Below are positions 29,321-38,319 of a DNA stretch of 64,000 bases, piece after piece. Every line of letters begins with the position of its first letter. Within the stretch, counting starts at the first letter, position 1. This DNA is from Saccharomyces uvarum (lineage: Eukaryota > Ascomycota > Saccharomycetes > Saccharomycetales > Saccharomycetaceae). The DNA lies in the NCBI GenBank assembly GCA_947243795.1, contig OX365935.1, forward strand, positions 124,001 through 188,000, given 5' to 3'. Made by a program: the position numbers and the translations under genes. The notes beneath the pieces are model-generated. The model saw only the letters and a program-made list of their open reading frames with translations. It had not been told where the DNA came from and searched no databases.

Positions 29321-30673
29321 ATGTCCTCTGTTTCACCCTCGCCGCCCGCCAGTCGATCTGGCTCGATGGGTTCCGGCGTATCGTCGCCCTCATTACAGAC
29401 AGAGAAGCTAACACACATCACGGGCCTAGACGTTCAAGACGAGCTTCTCGGCCGCATCAGCAAGCAGCTGGGTAGGTCGCGGAAGATCGCGTGCCTGACC
29501 GGGGCAGGTATCTCGTGCAACGCAGGAATTCCCGACTTTCGGTCCTCCGATGGGCTGTACAACCTCGTGAAAGAGGAGTCCGCGCAGTACTGGTCCATCA
29601 AGTCCGGCAGGGAGATGTTTGACATCTCGCTGTTTCGAGACGACTTCAAGATCGCCATTTTCGCCAAGTTTATGGAAAGACTGTACTCGAACGTGCAGTT
29701 GGCGCGGCCAACCAAGACCCACCGGTTCATTGCGCACCTGAAGAACAGGAACAAGCTGCTGCGCTGCTACACGCAGAACATCGACGGCCTCGAGGAGAAC
29801 ATGGGCCTCACCATGTCCAGCAAGAAGCCGTCTTTGCCCTCGTTCAGCTCGCACTGGAAAAACCTGGACGTCGTCCAGTTGCACGGCGACTTGAACACTC
29901 TGTCGTGCACCAAGTGCTTCCAGACCTTCCCCTGGGACAGGTACTGGTCGCGGTGTCTCAGAAGAGGTGAGCTCCCCCTGTGCCCGCATTGCGAGGCGCT
30001 CATCAACAAGAGACTGAACGAAGGGAAACGGACTCTGGGCTCCAACGTGGGCGTTCTGAGACCAAACATCGTCCTCTATGGCGAAAACCACCCGTCGGGC
30101 GAGCTGATTACGCAGGGCCTGAACCTGGACATCCTAAGGGGCAATCCAGACCTCTTGATCATCATGGGCACGAGCCTGAAAGTCGATGGCGTGAAACAAC
30201 TGGTGAAGAAACTAAGCCGGAAAATCCACGACCGTGGCGGGCTGATCCTCCTCGTAAACAAGAGCCCCATCGGCGACTCCCCCTGGCACGGCATCATTGA
30301 CTACCAGATCCACTCGGACTGCGACCGGTGGGTCTCGTTTCTCGAGTCCCAGATCCCCGATTTCTTCAAGACGCAAGATCAAGTCGATAAGCTAAGGCAG
30401 TTGAAGAGAGAGGCCAGCGACTTGAGAAAGATGATGAAGGCCCAAAAGGACCCGATCAACACGCCCCCCACGACTCCTCTGAGAACCGCGCTGCAGCCCG
30501 CCGCACACGCCCACAACGAATTGAACATGCGCATAAAGTCACTGAACAAGATTAAGAGGAAATTACTGTCTCCGGAAAACTCCAGTGAAGAAGACGAAGA
30601 GGAAAATGCCGATTCCCAGAAACGCGCCAAGATACGACCACCATCAGCGGACGTCAAATGCCCATTGACCTAG
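29321..30673 (+). CDS. HST3: Sirtuin histone deacetylase for H3K56
   Basis: 450 residues from ATG 29321 (MSSVSPSPPASRSGS), against 447 in S. cerevisiae. The upstream frame begins only at a GTG. Hst3 removes acetyl from histone H3 Lys56 using NAD+, after S phase, and supports genome stability. The sirtuin core is complete: LTGAGISCNAGIPDFRSSDG at about 65-84, TQNIDGLE, the catalytic His in VVQLHGDL, zinc cysteines CTKC and CPHC, and MGTSLKVDGV. The C-terminal tail is Lys/Glu/Ser-rich, with ENSSEEDEEEN as a likely phospho-degron region. Third codon positions are strongly GC. Confidence 0.97.
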   Translation: MSSVSPSPPASRSGSMGSGVSSPSLQTEKLTHITGLDVQDELLGRISKQLGRSRKIACLTGAGISCNAGIPDFRSSDGLYNLVKEESAQYWSIKSGREMFDISLFRDDFKIAIFAKFMERLYSNVQLARPTKTHRFIAHLKNRNKLLRCYTQNIDGLEENMGLTMSSKKPSLPSFSSHWKNLDVVQLHGDLNTLSCTKCFQTFPWDRYWSRCLRRGELPLCPHCEALINKRLNEGKRTLGSNVGVLRPNIVLYGENHPSGELITQGLNLDILRGNPDLLIIMGTSLKVDGVKQLVKKLSRKIHDRGGLILLVNKSPIGDSPWHGIIDYQIHSDCDRWVSFLESQIPDFFKTQDQVDKLRQLKREASDLRKMMKAQKDPINTPPTTPLRTALQPAAHAHNELNMRIKSLNKIKRKLLSPENSSEEDEEENADSQKRAKIRPPSADVKCPLT

Positions 30674-30711
30674 TGGGTCCGACGTAGGTGATCCGCCTCG
30701 CCCTGCCTCCG

Positions 30712-30720
30712 CCCCCCCCC
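30712..30720 (+). repeat. C9 homopolymer
   Basis: Nine C residues in the HST3-BUB3 gap. Confidence 0.9.
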
Positions 30721-30870
30721 TTGCATAATATATAATCTATCTTCAACATATATACGTACATATACTTAAAAGATCTGCATGTCCGAGAATGAATGAAAGA
30801 AAAACAAAAACAAACCAACAAAATAACATATATCATCTCATCGCAAACCCAACGTGTCCACGCCCACAGA

Positions 30871-31899
30871 ATGCAAGTAGTAGAAATCGAGCAGGCCCCG
30901 AGAGACTATATAAGCGACATCAAACTAGTCCCTTCCAGATCGCTGCTCTTAATAACTTCCTGGGATGGCTCGCTCTCAATCTACAAAGTAGACGAACAGG
31001 CGAAGAAGGTCGATCTTTCGCAAAGGCTACAATACAAACACCCGTTGCTGTGTTGCGATTTCATCGATAATCCAGACCTACAAGTCTACGTGGGGGCCGT
31101 GCAGGGCGAAATTCTAAGGGTCGATTTGACAGCTACGCCCAACTTCCAAGCCCTAGCAAACAATGTGGCCAACCTGGGCATTTGTCGAATGTGCAAATAC
31201 GGCAGTGACAAACTCCTCGCCGCCTCATGGGACGGTCTTATACAGGTCATCGACCCTTTCAACTATCCCCGGGAGGTCGGCCCCGCCGTGAAGAATCTGA
31301 ACCCCATCGGCGCAGAGGTAAAGAACAAGATCTTCGCCATGGATACCAACTCTTCTCGTTTGATCCTTGGTATGAACAACAGCCAGGTCCGATGGTTTCA
31401 CCTGCCCCTCCGCGAGGACGACAACGGAACGCTGGCGGAGTCTGGACTGAAGTACCAAATAAGAGATATCGCTCTCCTACCACAAGACCAAGACGGTTAT
31501 GCCTGCAGCAGTATAGACGGGCGAGTTGCCGTGGAATTCTTCAACAACGGCGGCAACGAAGACGACCCAGGCAAGAGATTCGCATTTAGATGTCACCGCC
31601 TCAACTTGAAGGACACAAACCTGGCGTACCCTGTAAATTCCATCGAATTTTCCCCCCTCTCCAGATTCCTATACACAGCTGGCTCTGATGGTATCGTTTC
31701 GTGTTGGAATCTACAAACACGCAAGAAAATAAAGAACTTCCCTAAATTTAACGAAAACAGCGTGGTCAAGATGGCTTGCGGAGACAACATCCTATGTCTG
31801 GCAACCTCTGACGATACTTTCAAGACTAACGCAGCCATTGATCATGCCATTGAACTGGAGGCAAGCTCAGCATACATAATATTCGACTATGAGAACTAA
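30871..31899 (+). CDS. BUB3: Spindle checkpoint WD-repeat protein
   Basis: 342 residues from ATG 30871 (MQVVEIEQAPRDYISDIK), against 341 in S. cerevisiae. An in-frame ATG exists 26 codons earlier at 30793, but the S. cerevisiae protein starts at MQ. Bub3 binds phosphorylated MELT repeats of Spc105 at kinetochores and recruits Bub1. WD-repeat segments are visible: LLLITSWDGSLSIYKV, KLLAASWDGLIQVID, YACSSIDGRVAVEFF, FLYTAGSDGIVSCWNL. These belong to a seven-bladed propeller covering the whole chain. The first half shares the GC-rich composition of HST3. Confidence 0.97.
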   Translation: MQVVEIEQAPRDYISDIKLVPSRSLLLITSWDGSLSIYKVDEQAKKVDLSQRLQYKHPLLCCDFIDNPDLQVYVGAVQGEILRVDLTATPNFQALANNVANLGICRMCKYGSDKLLAASWDGLIQVIDPFNYPREVGPAVKNLNPIGAEVKNKIFAMDTNSSRLILGMNNSQVRWFHLPLREDDNGTLAESGLKYQIRDIALLPQDQDGYACSSIDGRVAVEFFNNGGNEDDPGKRFAFRCHRLNLKDTNLAYPVNSIEFSPLSRFLYTAGSDGIVSCWNLQTRKKIKNFPKFNENSVVKMACGDNILCLATSDDTFKTNAAIDHAIELEASSAYIIFDYEN

Positions 31900-31946
31900 T
31901 AGAAATAGTAGTTCGCACTTTTGATCATTGTTCGTGCAACATGATA

Positions 31947-31959
31947 GAACATTCCAGAA
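31947..31959. promoter_or_regulatory. Heat shock element of STI1
   Basis: GAACATTCCAGAA contains three perfectly phased GAA/TTC/GAA units, about 186 bp upstream of the STI1 ATG. STI1 is a known Hsf1 target. Confidence 0.8.
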
Positions 31960-32144
31960 AAAAATTACATGTTCATCACTTTTTTTCTTCCGCTCCTCCT
32001 CCTTTAAGAGTTAAAGAGAAAATTACATACATAGAGTAAGTGTAGCTTTAGCGAAAAAAGTATATATTAGATCGATTATCCTGGTGAGTAAGTATTTTGC
32101 CAAAAACCTATCCTTGTAAGTGAACGAAACCATACACAACAAAA

Positions 32145-33905
32145 ATGTCATTGACTGCTGACGAATACAAGCAACAAGGTAACGCTGCCTTTACCGCTAA
32201 GGATTACGGTAAGGCCATCGACCTCTTCACCAAAGCCATCGAAGTCTCTGAAGCTCCAAACCATGTTTTATATTCCAACAGATCTGCCTGCTACACCTCT
32301 TTGAAGAAATTCACCGACGCTTTGGACGACGCTACCGAATGTGTCAAGATCAATCCATCATGGTCCAAGGGTTATAATAGATTGGGTGCCGCACATTTAG
32401 GGCTTGGCGACCTAGATGATGCTGAAAGCAACTACAAGAAAGCCTTGGAATTAGATGCTGCTAACAAAGCTGCCAAGGACGGGTTGGACCAGGTTCATCG
32501 TAGTCAACAAGCGAGACAGGCTCAACCTGATTTAGGGTTGACCCAGTTATTTGCCGATCCTAATCTGATTGAAAATTTGAAGAAAAACCCAAAGACCAGT
32601 GAAATGATGAAGGATCCTCAATTGGTGGCCAAGTTGATTGGCTACAAGCAAAACCCACAAGCCATTGGCCAAGATTTATTCTCCGATCCAAGACTAATGA
32701 CCATTATGGCTACATTGATGGGTGTCGACTTGAACATGGATGATATAAATCAATCAAACTCCATGCCAAAGGAACCTGCTTCTGACGCCAACGCTGAACA
32801 AAAGCAAAAAGCTGAACCACAGACCACAAAGAACGAGAGTTCTTCAAAGGCTCCACAACAAGAGGAAACCAAGGAAGCAGAACCAATGGAAGTCGACGAA
32901 GACGACTCTAAAGTCGAAGCAGACAAGGAGAAAGCCGAAGGTAACAAGTTTTACAAAGCCCGTCAATTTGAAGAAGCCATTGAGCACTACAACAAAGCTT
33001 GGGAACTACACAGAGACATCACTTACTTGAACAACCGTGCTGCTGCTGAATACGAAAAGGGTGATTACGAAACCGCTATTGCCACTTTAACCGATGCCGT
33101 GGAGCAGGGTAGAGAGATGAGAGCTGATTATAAGGTGATTTCCAAATCGTTTGCTCGTATCGGTAATGCTTACCACAAATTAGGTGACTTGAAAAAAACT
33201 ATAGAAAATTATCAAAAATCATTAACTGAACATCGTACAGCTGATATTTTGACCAAATTAAGAAACGCCGAGAAGGAATTGAAAAAAGCTGAAGCCGAAG
33301 CATACATTAATCCTGAAAAGGCGGAAGATGCTCGTCTGGAAGGTAAAGAATATTTCACCAAGAGTGACTGGCCCAATGCTGTCAAGGCTTACACAGAAAT
33401 GATCAAAAGATCTCCCGAAGACGCAAGAGGCTATTCTAATAGAGCCGCTGCTCTAGCTAAGTTAATGTCTTTCCCCGAGGCCATTGCTGATTGTAATAAA
33501 GCCATCGAAAAGGATCCAAACTTCGTTAGAGCTTACATCAGAAAGGCTACCGCACAGATTGCCGTTCAAGAATTCGCTGGCGCCTTGGAAACCTTAGACG
33601 CAGCAAGAACCAAGGATGCAGAAGTGAATAATGGCGCAAGTGCCAAGGAAATCGACCAGCTATACTACAAGGCGAGCCAACAAAGATTCCAGTCTAACAC
33701 CGGTAACGACTCCCCAGAGGAAACCTACCAGAGGGCCATGAAAGATCCTGAAGTGGCTGCCATCATGCAAGATCCTGTCATGCAAAGTATTCTGCAACAG
33801 GCTCAACAAAACCCTGCTGCTTTACAAGAACATATGAAGAACCCAGAAGTATACAAAAAGATCCAAACTTTAATTGCTTCTGGTATCATCCGCACTGGTC
33901 GCTAA
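32145..33905 (+). CDS. STI1: Hsp70-Hsp90 organising co-chaperone
   Basis: 586 residues, against 589 in S. cerevisiae. Sti1/Hop bridges Ssa1 (Hsp70) and Hsp82 (Hsp90) and passes clients between them. Domains in order: TPR1 (about 5-110), DP1 (about 130-190, with repeated NP and DPxL motifs), an acidic/Gln-rich linker (about 205-260), TPR2A and TPR2B (about 260-500), DP2 (about 525-580). Carboxylate-clamp residues are seen in KQQGNAAF, SNRSACY and KAEGNKFY, YLNNRAAAEYEKG. Codons are strongly optimised. Confidence 0.98.
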   Translation: MSLTADEYKQQGNAAFTAKDYGKAIDLFTKAIEVSEAPNHVLYSNRSACYTSLKKFTDALDDATECVKINPSWSKGYNRLGAAHLGLGDLDDAESNYKKALELDAANKAAKDGLDQVHRSQQARQAQPDLGLTQLFADPNLIENLKKNPKTSEMMKDPQLVAKLIGYKQNPQAIGQDLFSDPRLMTIMATLMGVDLNMDDINQSNSMPKEPASDANAEQKQKAEPQTTKNESSSKAPQQEETKEAEPMEVDEDDSKVEADKEKAEGNKFYKARQFEEAIEHYNKAWELHRDITYLNNRAAAEYEKGDYETAIATLTDAVEQGREMRADYKVISKSFARIGNAYHKLGDLKKTIENYQKSLTEHRTADILTKLRNAEKELKKAEAEAYINPEKAEDARLEGKEYFTKSDWPNAVKAYTEMIKRSPEDARGYSNRAAALAKLMSFPEAIADCNKAIEKDPNFVRAYIRKATAQIAVQEFAGALETLDAARTKDAEVNNGASAKEIDQLYYKASQQRFQSNTGNDSPEETYQRAMKDPEVAAIMQDPVMQSILQQAQQNPAALQEHMKNPEVYKKIQTLIASGIIRTGR

Positions 33906-34587
33906 TAAAAATAACATCACTATTTCTTTTGTTTTTTCGTCTTTCATAAATACATATGTACATATAATGATCTTCTCTCACTTTGTATATCTAAATCTAT
34001 TCACACACACAACCTTAAGAAACACGAAAAACGTCATATACCGCCGGGAAATCGAGCCATAAGTTCACCGGACAAGCAAGTAGACAACACAATATGGCCT
34101 CAAATTTTCGCCTTTCCTTCCGTTCTCCGGATCAGCCACACCGAAATTCCCGGCAAAGACCCCCCCCTAGATAAAAAAAAACGTAACACAACATATTACG
34201 CCATCAGCACGGGGCGGGAGAAGCTGATGCGGGAGAAGCCGAGGCGTAACAATTTCCGTTAAAATGAAAATTAGGGAAAATAAACTTTTCGTGCTCACAC
34301 TGATATAATAGTATTTTTCTACTCGATATGTATATGGTACGTATATTTTTACAATCACTTTCTTTATTTATGTGCCTGCCATATAAAAAAAGGGAAATGA
34401 AGGAAACAAAAAATTAAATAATTACATTAAGCTTTGTCGATTACCTAACGTTGGTTGCCTGAGACCAAAAACCCCAAAATTAATTCCATCAGCACACCAC
34501 CTTTGTGTATTTTTTTTTGGGAGGTTGCGCCCCCCCTTGAAGAGCTATTCCCTTCGTACTTTTGAATCTTTCAGGAGCTTAATAGTT
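33906..34587. other. STI1-CIN5 convergent intergenic region
   Basis: 682 bp between 3' ends. Short C runs occur at about 34161 and 34532. No gene recognised. Confidence 0.65.
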
Positions 34588-35493
34588 TCATCCTTGTTTT
34601 TCCTCATTTATTTTGGCGTTTAGTAGGTCAATCATTTTTTTCAGTTCGTCATTTTCTTTTACCAGGCCGTCAAATATTCTAGATTTTTCTTCAAGATTCT
34701 TGATGTATTTTTCACGACGATGTCTGAATGCCTTTTGGGCACTTCTGTTTTGCGCGGCTCTCTTGGTATTTCTTAACGGCTTACCTGTCTTACCAATCAA
34801 TTGGCCGTCAAGGTTATATTTCTCGCCTTCGTTATATACCGGTTCAGAAAGAGAAACGGAGACACGACGTGATTCTTCTGTAAGAGAGGTCATAGTGGTG
34901 CTATTTTTTCTTGTTGTTGGGGTGCTGTTTGAGGGGAAGTAAGAAGCCGCCGGTAGGTTGGTGAATGTAGATGCTGTAGTGTAGGAGGATTCGTATGATG
35001 TGTGAGGTGGGATAGATGCGGGAGTATACTGCTTGGGGCTGAATTGGTAGTTTGCATTAGCGTCTATGAGTTGGGGCCTAAACTGGTACGCGTTCAATCT
35101 TGGTAAAGATGGAGGTATTAGGTTTTGCACCGCCACTGGCCTTGGAACATGTGGGCCGGAATAGTTTGGAACATCATCACACAAGGTTCCTACGTTGACG
35201 GAATTTCTCCTCGCAGACTGATCTGTTATCGAGCCTGTCCTGCTTTCAAATGTTGGCTCTTCGAGTGTTGCAATCTTTGGGAGCTGGATTTGCGGCAGAA
35301 TAACGTTCGGTGAGCCCACCGGAATCGTATGCAAATCAGGTTTGTTCTCTTCTTTGACGAATTCTGCATGATTTGGAGTGAAATCTTTGCTCGTCGTGTT
35401 TTTTTGTGTTTCGCTGTCTCTGGCCATCGGATGAGAAATTAAAATTGGCTGGAAATTCAAAGGATGGTTGTTCATTTTTCTTTGTATAAACAT
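34588..35493 (-). CDS. CIN5: Yap-family bZIP transcription factor
   Basis: 301 residues, against 295 in S. cerevisiae Cin5 (Yap4). It acts in salt, osmotic and drug stress. The bZIP lies at the C-terminus: basic region NTKRAAQNRSAQKAFRHRRE at about 240-260 with the Yap-type fungal Gln/Ala/Phe residues (QNRSAQKAF), then Leu-containing heptads. The N-terminal part is Ser/Thr/Pro-rich with TLPQIQLPK-type segments. The start at 35493 follows the S. cerevisiae N-terminal block; a second ATG six codons on is possible. Its upstream region is unusually long. Confidence 0.95.
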   Translation of the reverse strand: MFIQRKMNNHPLNFQPILISHPMARDSETQKNTTSKDFTPNHAEFVKEENKPDLHTIPVGSPNVILPQIQLPKIATLEEPTFESRTGSITDQSARRNSVNVGTLCDDVPNYSGPHVPRPVAVQNLIPPSLPRLNAYQFRPQLIDANANYQFSPKQYTPASIPPHTSYESSYTTASTFTNLPAASYFPSNSTPTTRKNSTTMTSLTEESRRVSVSLSEPVYNEGEKYNLDGQLIGKTGKPLRNTKRAAQNRSAQKAFRHRREKYIKNLEEKSRIFDGLVKENDELKKMIDLLNAKINEEKQG

Positions 35494-35849
35494 TGAGTTT
35501 TTCTATCCTTTTTTTTTATATCCTTTTTTTTATAGCTTGTTTATGAATATATATCAGGATAATATGTGCTATAAAAGACCTGCTTTATTATTTGTCGGAA
35601 TTGTCTCTTTGTGATGAAACGTGTAATAGAAAAACGAATCACCTTATTGCTTTTTATATATTTCAAGTTGCTAATGACGCAGAACTTACCTGATACTTCC
35701 AATTGAGGAGGTAATCCTTATCAAATTACGTTTTCCTGCCAATTGCACGGCGAACCCTTGCCTTTCCATTTATGGCTATATTTTCTCCTGTTACTCCTAC
35801 CCTCATACAACCCTCTAGATCTACTTCCAACAACTTTTTTTGCATGCTG

Positions 35850-36748
35850 AGGGGATGTCATCATTGGACTCGGTGACGCAACTCCGGGTCCGATTATTTT
35901 TTAAGTGCCGTAAAAAATCCGCTCGGGAAAAGACTCCTTCCTCATTGCGTCACAGCTTGCCCATACGTAGTAAGTTTCCCTTTTTTCTCCGTCGGGCTGG
36001 AGCGCTTGGCTGGATTACTAAGAGGTCAAGAACAATAAACTTTTTGCAGCCGGTTCCTGGAGATTTTGGCTCTTCTTCGAGTGTTTCTGAGAGAAAAATT
36101 TGATTGTACAATACGAAGTCCTCTGGCTGTTACAGGGCTTCTACGCACTTTGTTCATGATGAGAGTACCCTTTTGCAACCCTGAGAATCGACGCACGCTG
36201 TCTTTCGGATCCTTCCCCGCGACCCCTCTCGGTCCGCCAATTTCGCCGATTTCGCCGGGGAGTGGGGAGACGGATCCGTGAGAGACGTGGGGCTACGTGG
36301 GGCGTCGTCCAGGGGGGCGGGAGAGGGTGATTCTATGTGCAGCATGTGTCTCTGCGGCTTTCAGGGGAGGGTTAATCTAATCTCTGCTAGGCACCATCTA
36401 TTTGGCTTTCATGCGGCCAGATTCTGTTCTTGGTTTTCGATTGACATTATCATCTACGCGGATTGTGAAAGCGTGTGAGCCCTGTGATTGCCGCTGCAGA
36501 GTATTTCTTCCAGAATAATGCACACAATAAACCGTAAAATTGCATTTCTCTCACATTTCTTGGAATATTTCTCCGAAAATATCTCGTTTTACATTCGTGA
36601 GGTTGGCAGAGATGAAACATAGATCCGAATGCAATATGTCAGAAGGAAATCATTTCCAAGATATTGACTCCGAAGACCACCTTTTTTTTCCCGGCAAATG
36701 GCACAATGTTGTAGCGATCGGGATCTAAAACTTTTCTTTCCTTACTAA
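35850..36748. promoter_or_regulatory. Group of STRE and Yap response elements upstream of CIN5
   Basis: STRE cores occur at 35850-35854 (AGGGG), 36223-36227 (CCCCT) and 36363-36367 (AGGGG). TTACTAA, the Yap response element, occurs at 36015-36021 and 36742-36748. CIN5 is known to respond to Msn2/4 and Yap1 in S. cerevisiae. Individual cores are short and some may be chance. Confidence 0.45.
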
Positions 36749-37489
36749 AGGCACCACGAAAGGCAAGATGGGGCGTATTTGTCTTGGCTCTTATATGGCA
36801 GATCTATTTTTACTTTTCTTAGTGCATCTACTATACCTTGCTGGAGAGGTGAACTGAACCAATTTCCAAAGTAACATCTTAGGGGTGATTGCCTGCTATA
36901 AAGACCTTGGATTACTCGAGAGGCGCAATCTCCGATTAAGCACATTTGCGGAGAGATATTATCCGAAGTGGAACAATAATACTTTTTGAAAAGCAGAGCC
37001 GATGACGGTCTTTGCCGTTGTTTTTTGTTAAAGGGTCGGTTTTGAAAATGGCAAAAAAGGCTCTGATTTAAAGTTTATGTAAAATAGAGCTCAACAAAAG
37101 AGCTGGTATTGGCAAAATACTCCACTGAGCTTACATGATCTTATAATTAACAACGCGATTGTATACTTAAGGGAGAAAACTAACAAAGTGGCCGCCCCAA
37201 CAAATTCTCTATACTTTTACTGAGTTATAAATAAATAAACTTCAAGACACACGTGCGGCAATCCTGCTAGTCTGAGCACAATCAAGATACATAGGATTTA
37301 ATGTTGAAGGTTGGATAAGACTGCTAATGCCTTATAAAAATACATACCCATTATTATTAGAAGGCAGGGTGTTTCTTTATCCTATATAATCCCGAATATA
37401 AATATATAATTATAAATCATTAAGAAATAGTTATAGGTTTTCGTTGTGTGAGTTGGTACACGATCCCGGAACTAACCGGTATTTTATCA

Positions 37490-37498
37490 CCCCCCCCC
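37490..37498 (+). repeat. C9 homopolymer
   Basis: Nine C residues in the CIN5-DFG16 intergenic region. Confidence 0.85.
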
Positions 37499-38319
37499 TT
37501 GAAATTAGTGCCTTGAAAGACTGATAAAGGGAAAGTGAGTTTGGCTATACCGAATTCCGGAGTCTTTTCGGACCAGTTTCTAGTATTGACAACTATTCGA
37601 GCGTAAACGTTCGCCATTCGTCGATTCACTCTTTTAGTCCTAGCGTATTTTACCTATTATACGTGCTGATTGCTGATTAAGAATCTTATCTTGCAATTCT
37701 TTCTGAAGGTTTCACAAGAAGTATATATAAACTTACGGTGTCCTCATAAGATGTCTTTTTTTTCCCAGAGTACATTCTGAAGTCACCTCACCTGTTGTAC
37801 TTAGAATCGAATAGCAACGAAATGGCCTATAAGCAAGTTGCGTTAAAATATTTTTGTATTTGCAAGGCATACTCAATATGTCCCTCATTTTGTTTCCCTG
37901 TCTAAGAATTTAGAAGATTTTCGATGTTTTATATACGAATGTCGCATTTTTATCTCTTATAGCCACCTCAAAATGTGTTTAAAAACTGTATAGTTACACG
38001 TGAAATTTATATTGTCAAGATAATAGATGAGACTATTTGAAAATCACCGAGCATTTATGAGGCGGACAGAAAATCACAAGCGTCAATTTGAGTGCATTAT
38101 TTCTCTTCTTTTGTAGTGCGGAAGATGGAAAAGTGATTTTTTTTCTTGAGCTTGGCGAAAAAAAAACTTAAGCATGTGTCAAAGATAAGACTTCCATCAT
38201 ACTTGTAGGAACGAGTATAACCTCACGTGATAGTCCAAGCACAAAGCCTTAAGAACTGTACTTATTAATTTTGAGCTCATAAATCTCCCCATTGCAAAGC
38301 GTTTTTACGTGCAAGGTTA

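Larger units (their letters stand above)
27083..31900. other. GC-rich block covering AHC1, HST3 and BUB3
   Basis: By eye, the coding strands of these three genes and their gaps are clearly richer in G and C than flanking genes, mostly at third codon positions. The change is sharp near both ends: DDL1 and STI1 read as ordinary yeast sequence. No percentage was computed. Confidence 0.7.
35494..38319. other. Long CIN5-DFG16 intergenic region
   Basis: 2.8 kb, the longest gap in the window, between divergent genes. S. cerevisiae has a comparable gap with only a dubious ORF. A GC-rich patch lies at 36170-36330. Short frames show no recognisable product. The CIN5 side holds stress-type sites. A C9 run lies at 37490-37498. 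Confidence 0.7.

Noticed and set aside
29426-30091. 221-codon minus-strand frame inside HST3
   Set aside because: Long antisense frame is expected in GC-rich coding DNA; HST3 motifs on the other strand are complete.
30793-30870. 26-residue N-terminal extension of BUB3
   Set aside because: An ATG exists but the Lys/Gln/Asn-rich extension has no counterpart; MQ start matches the family.
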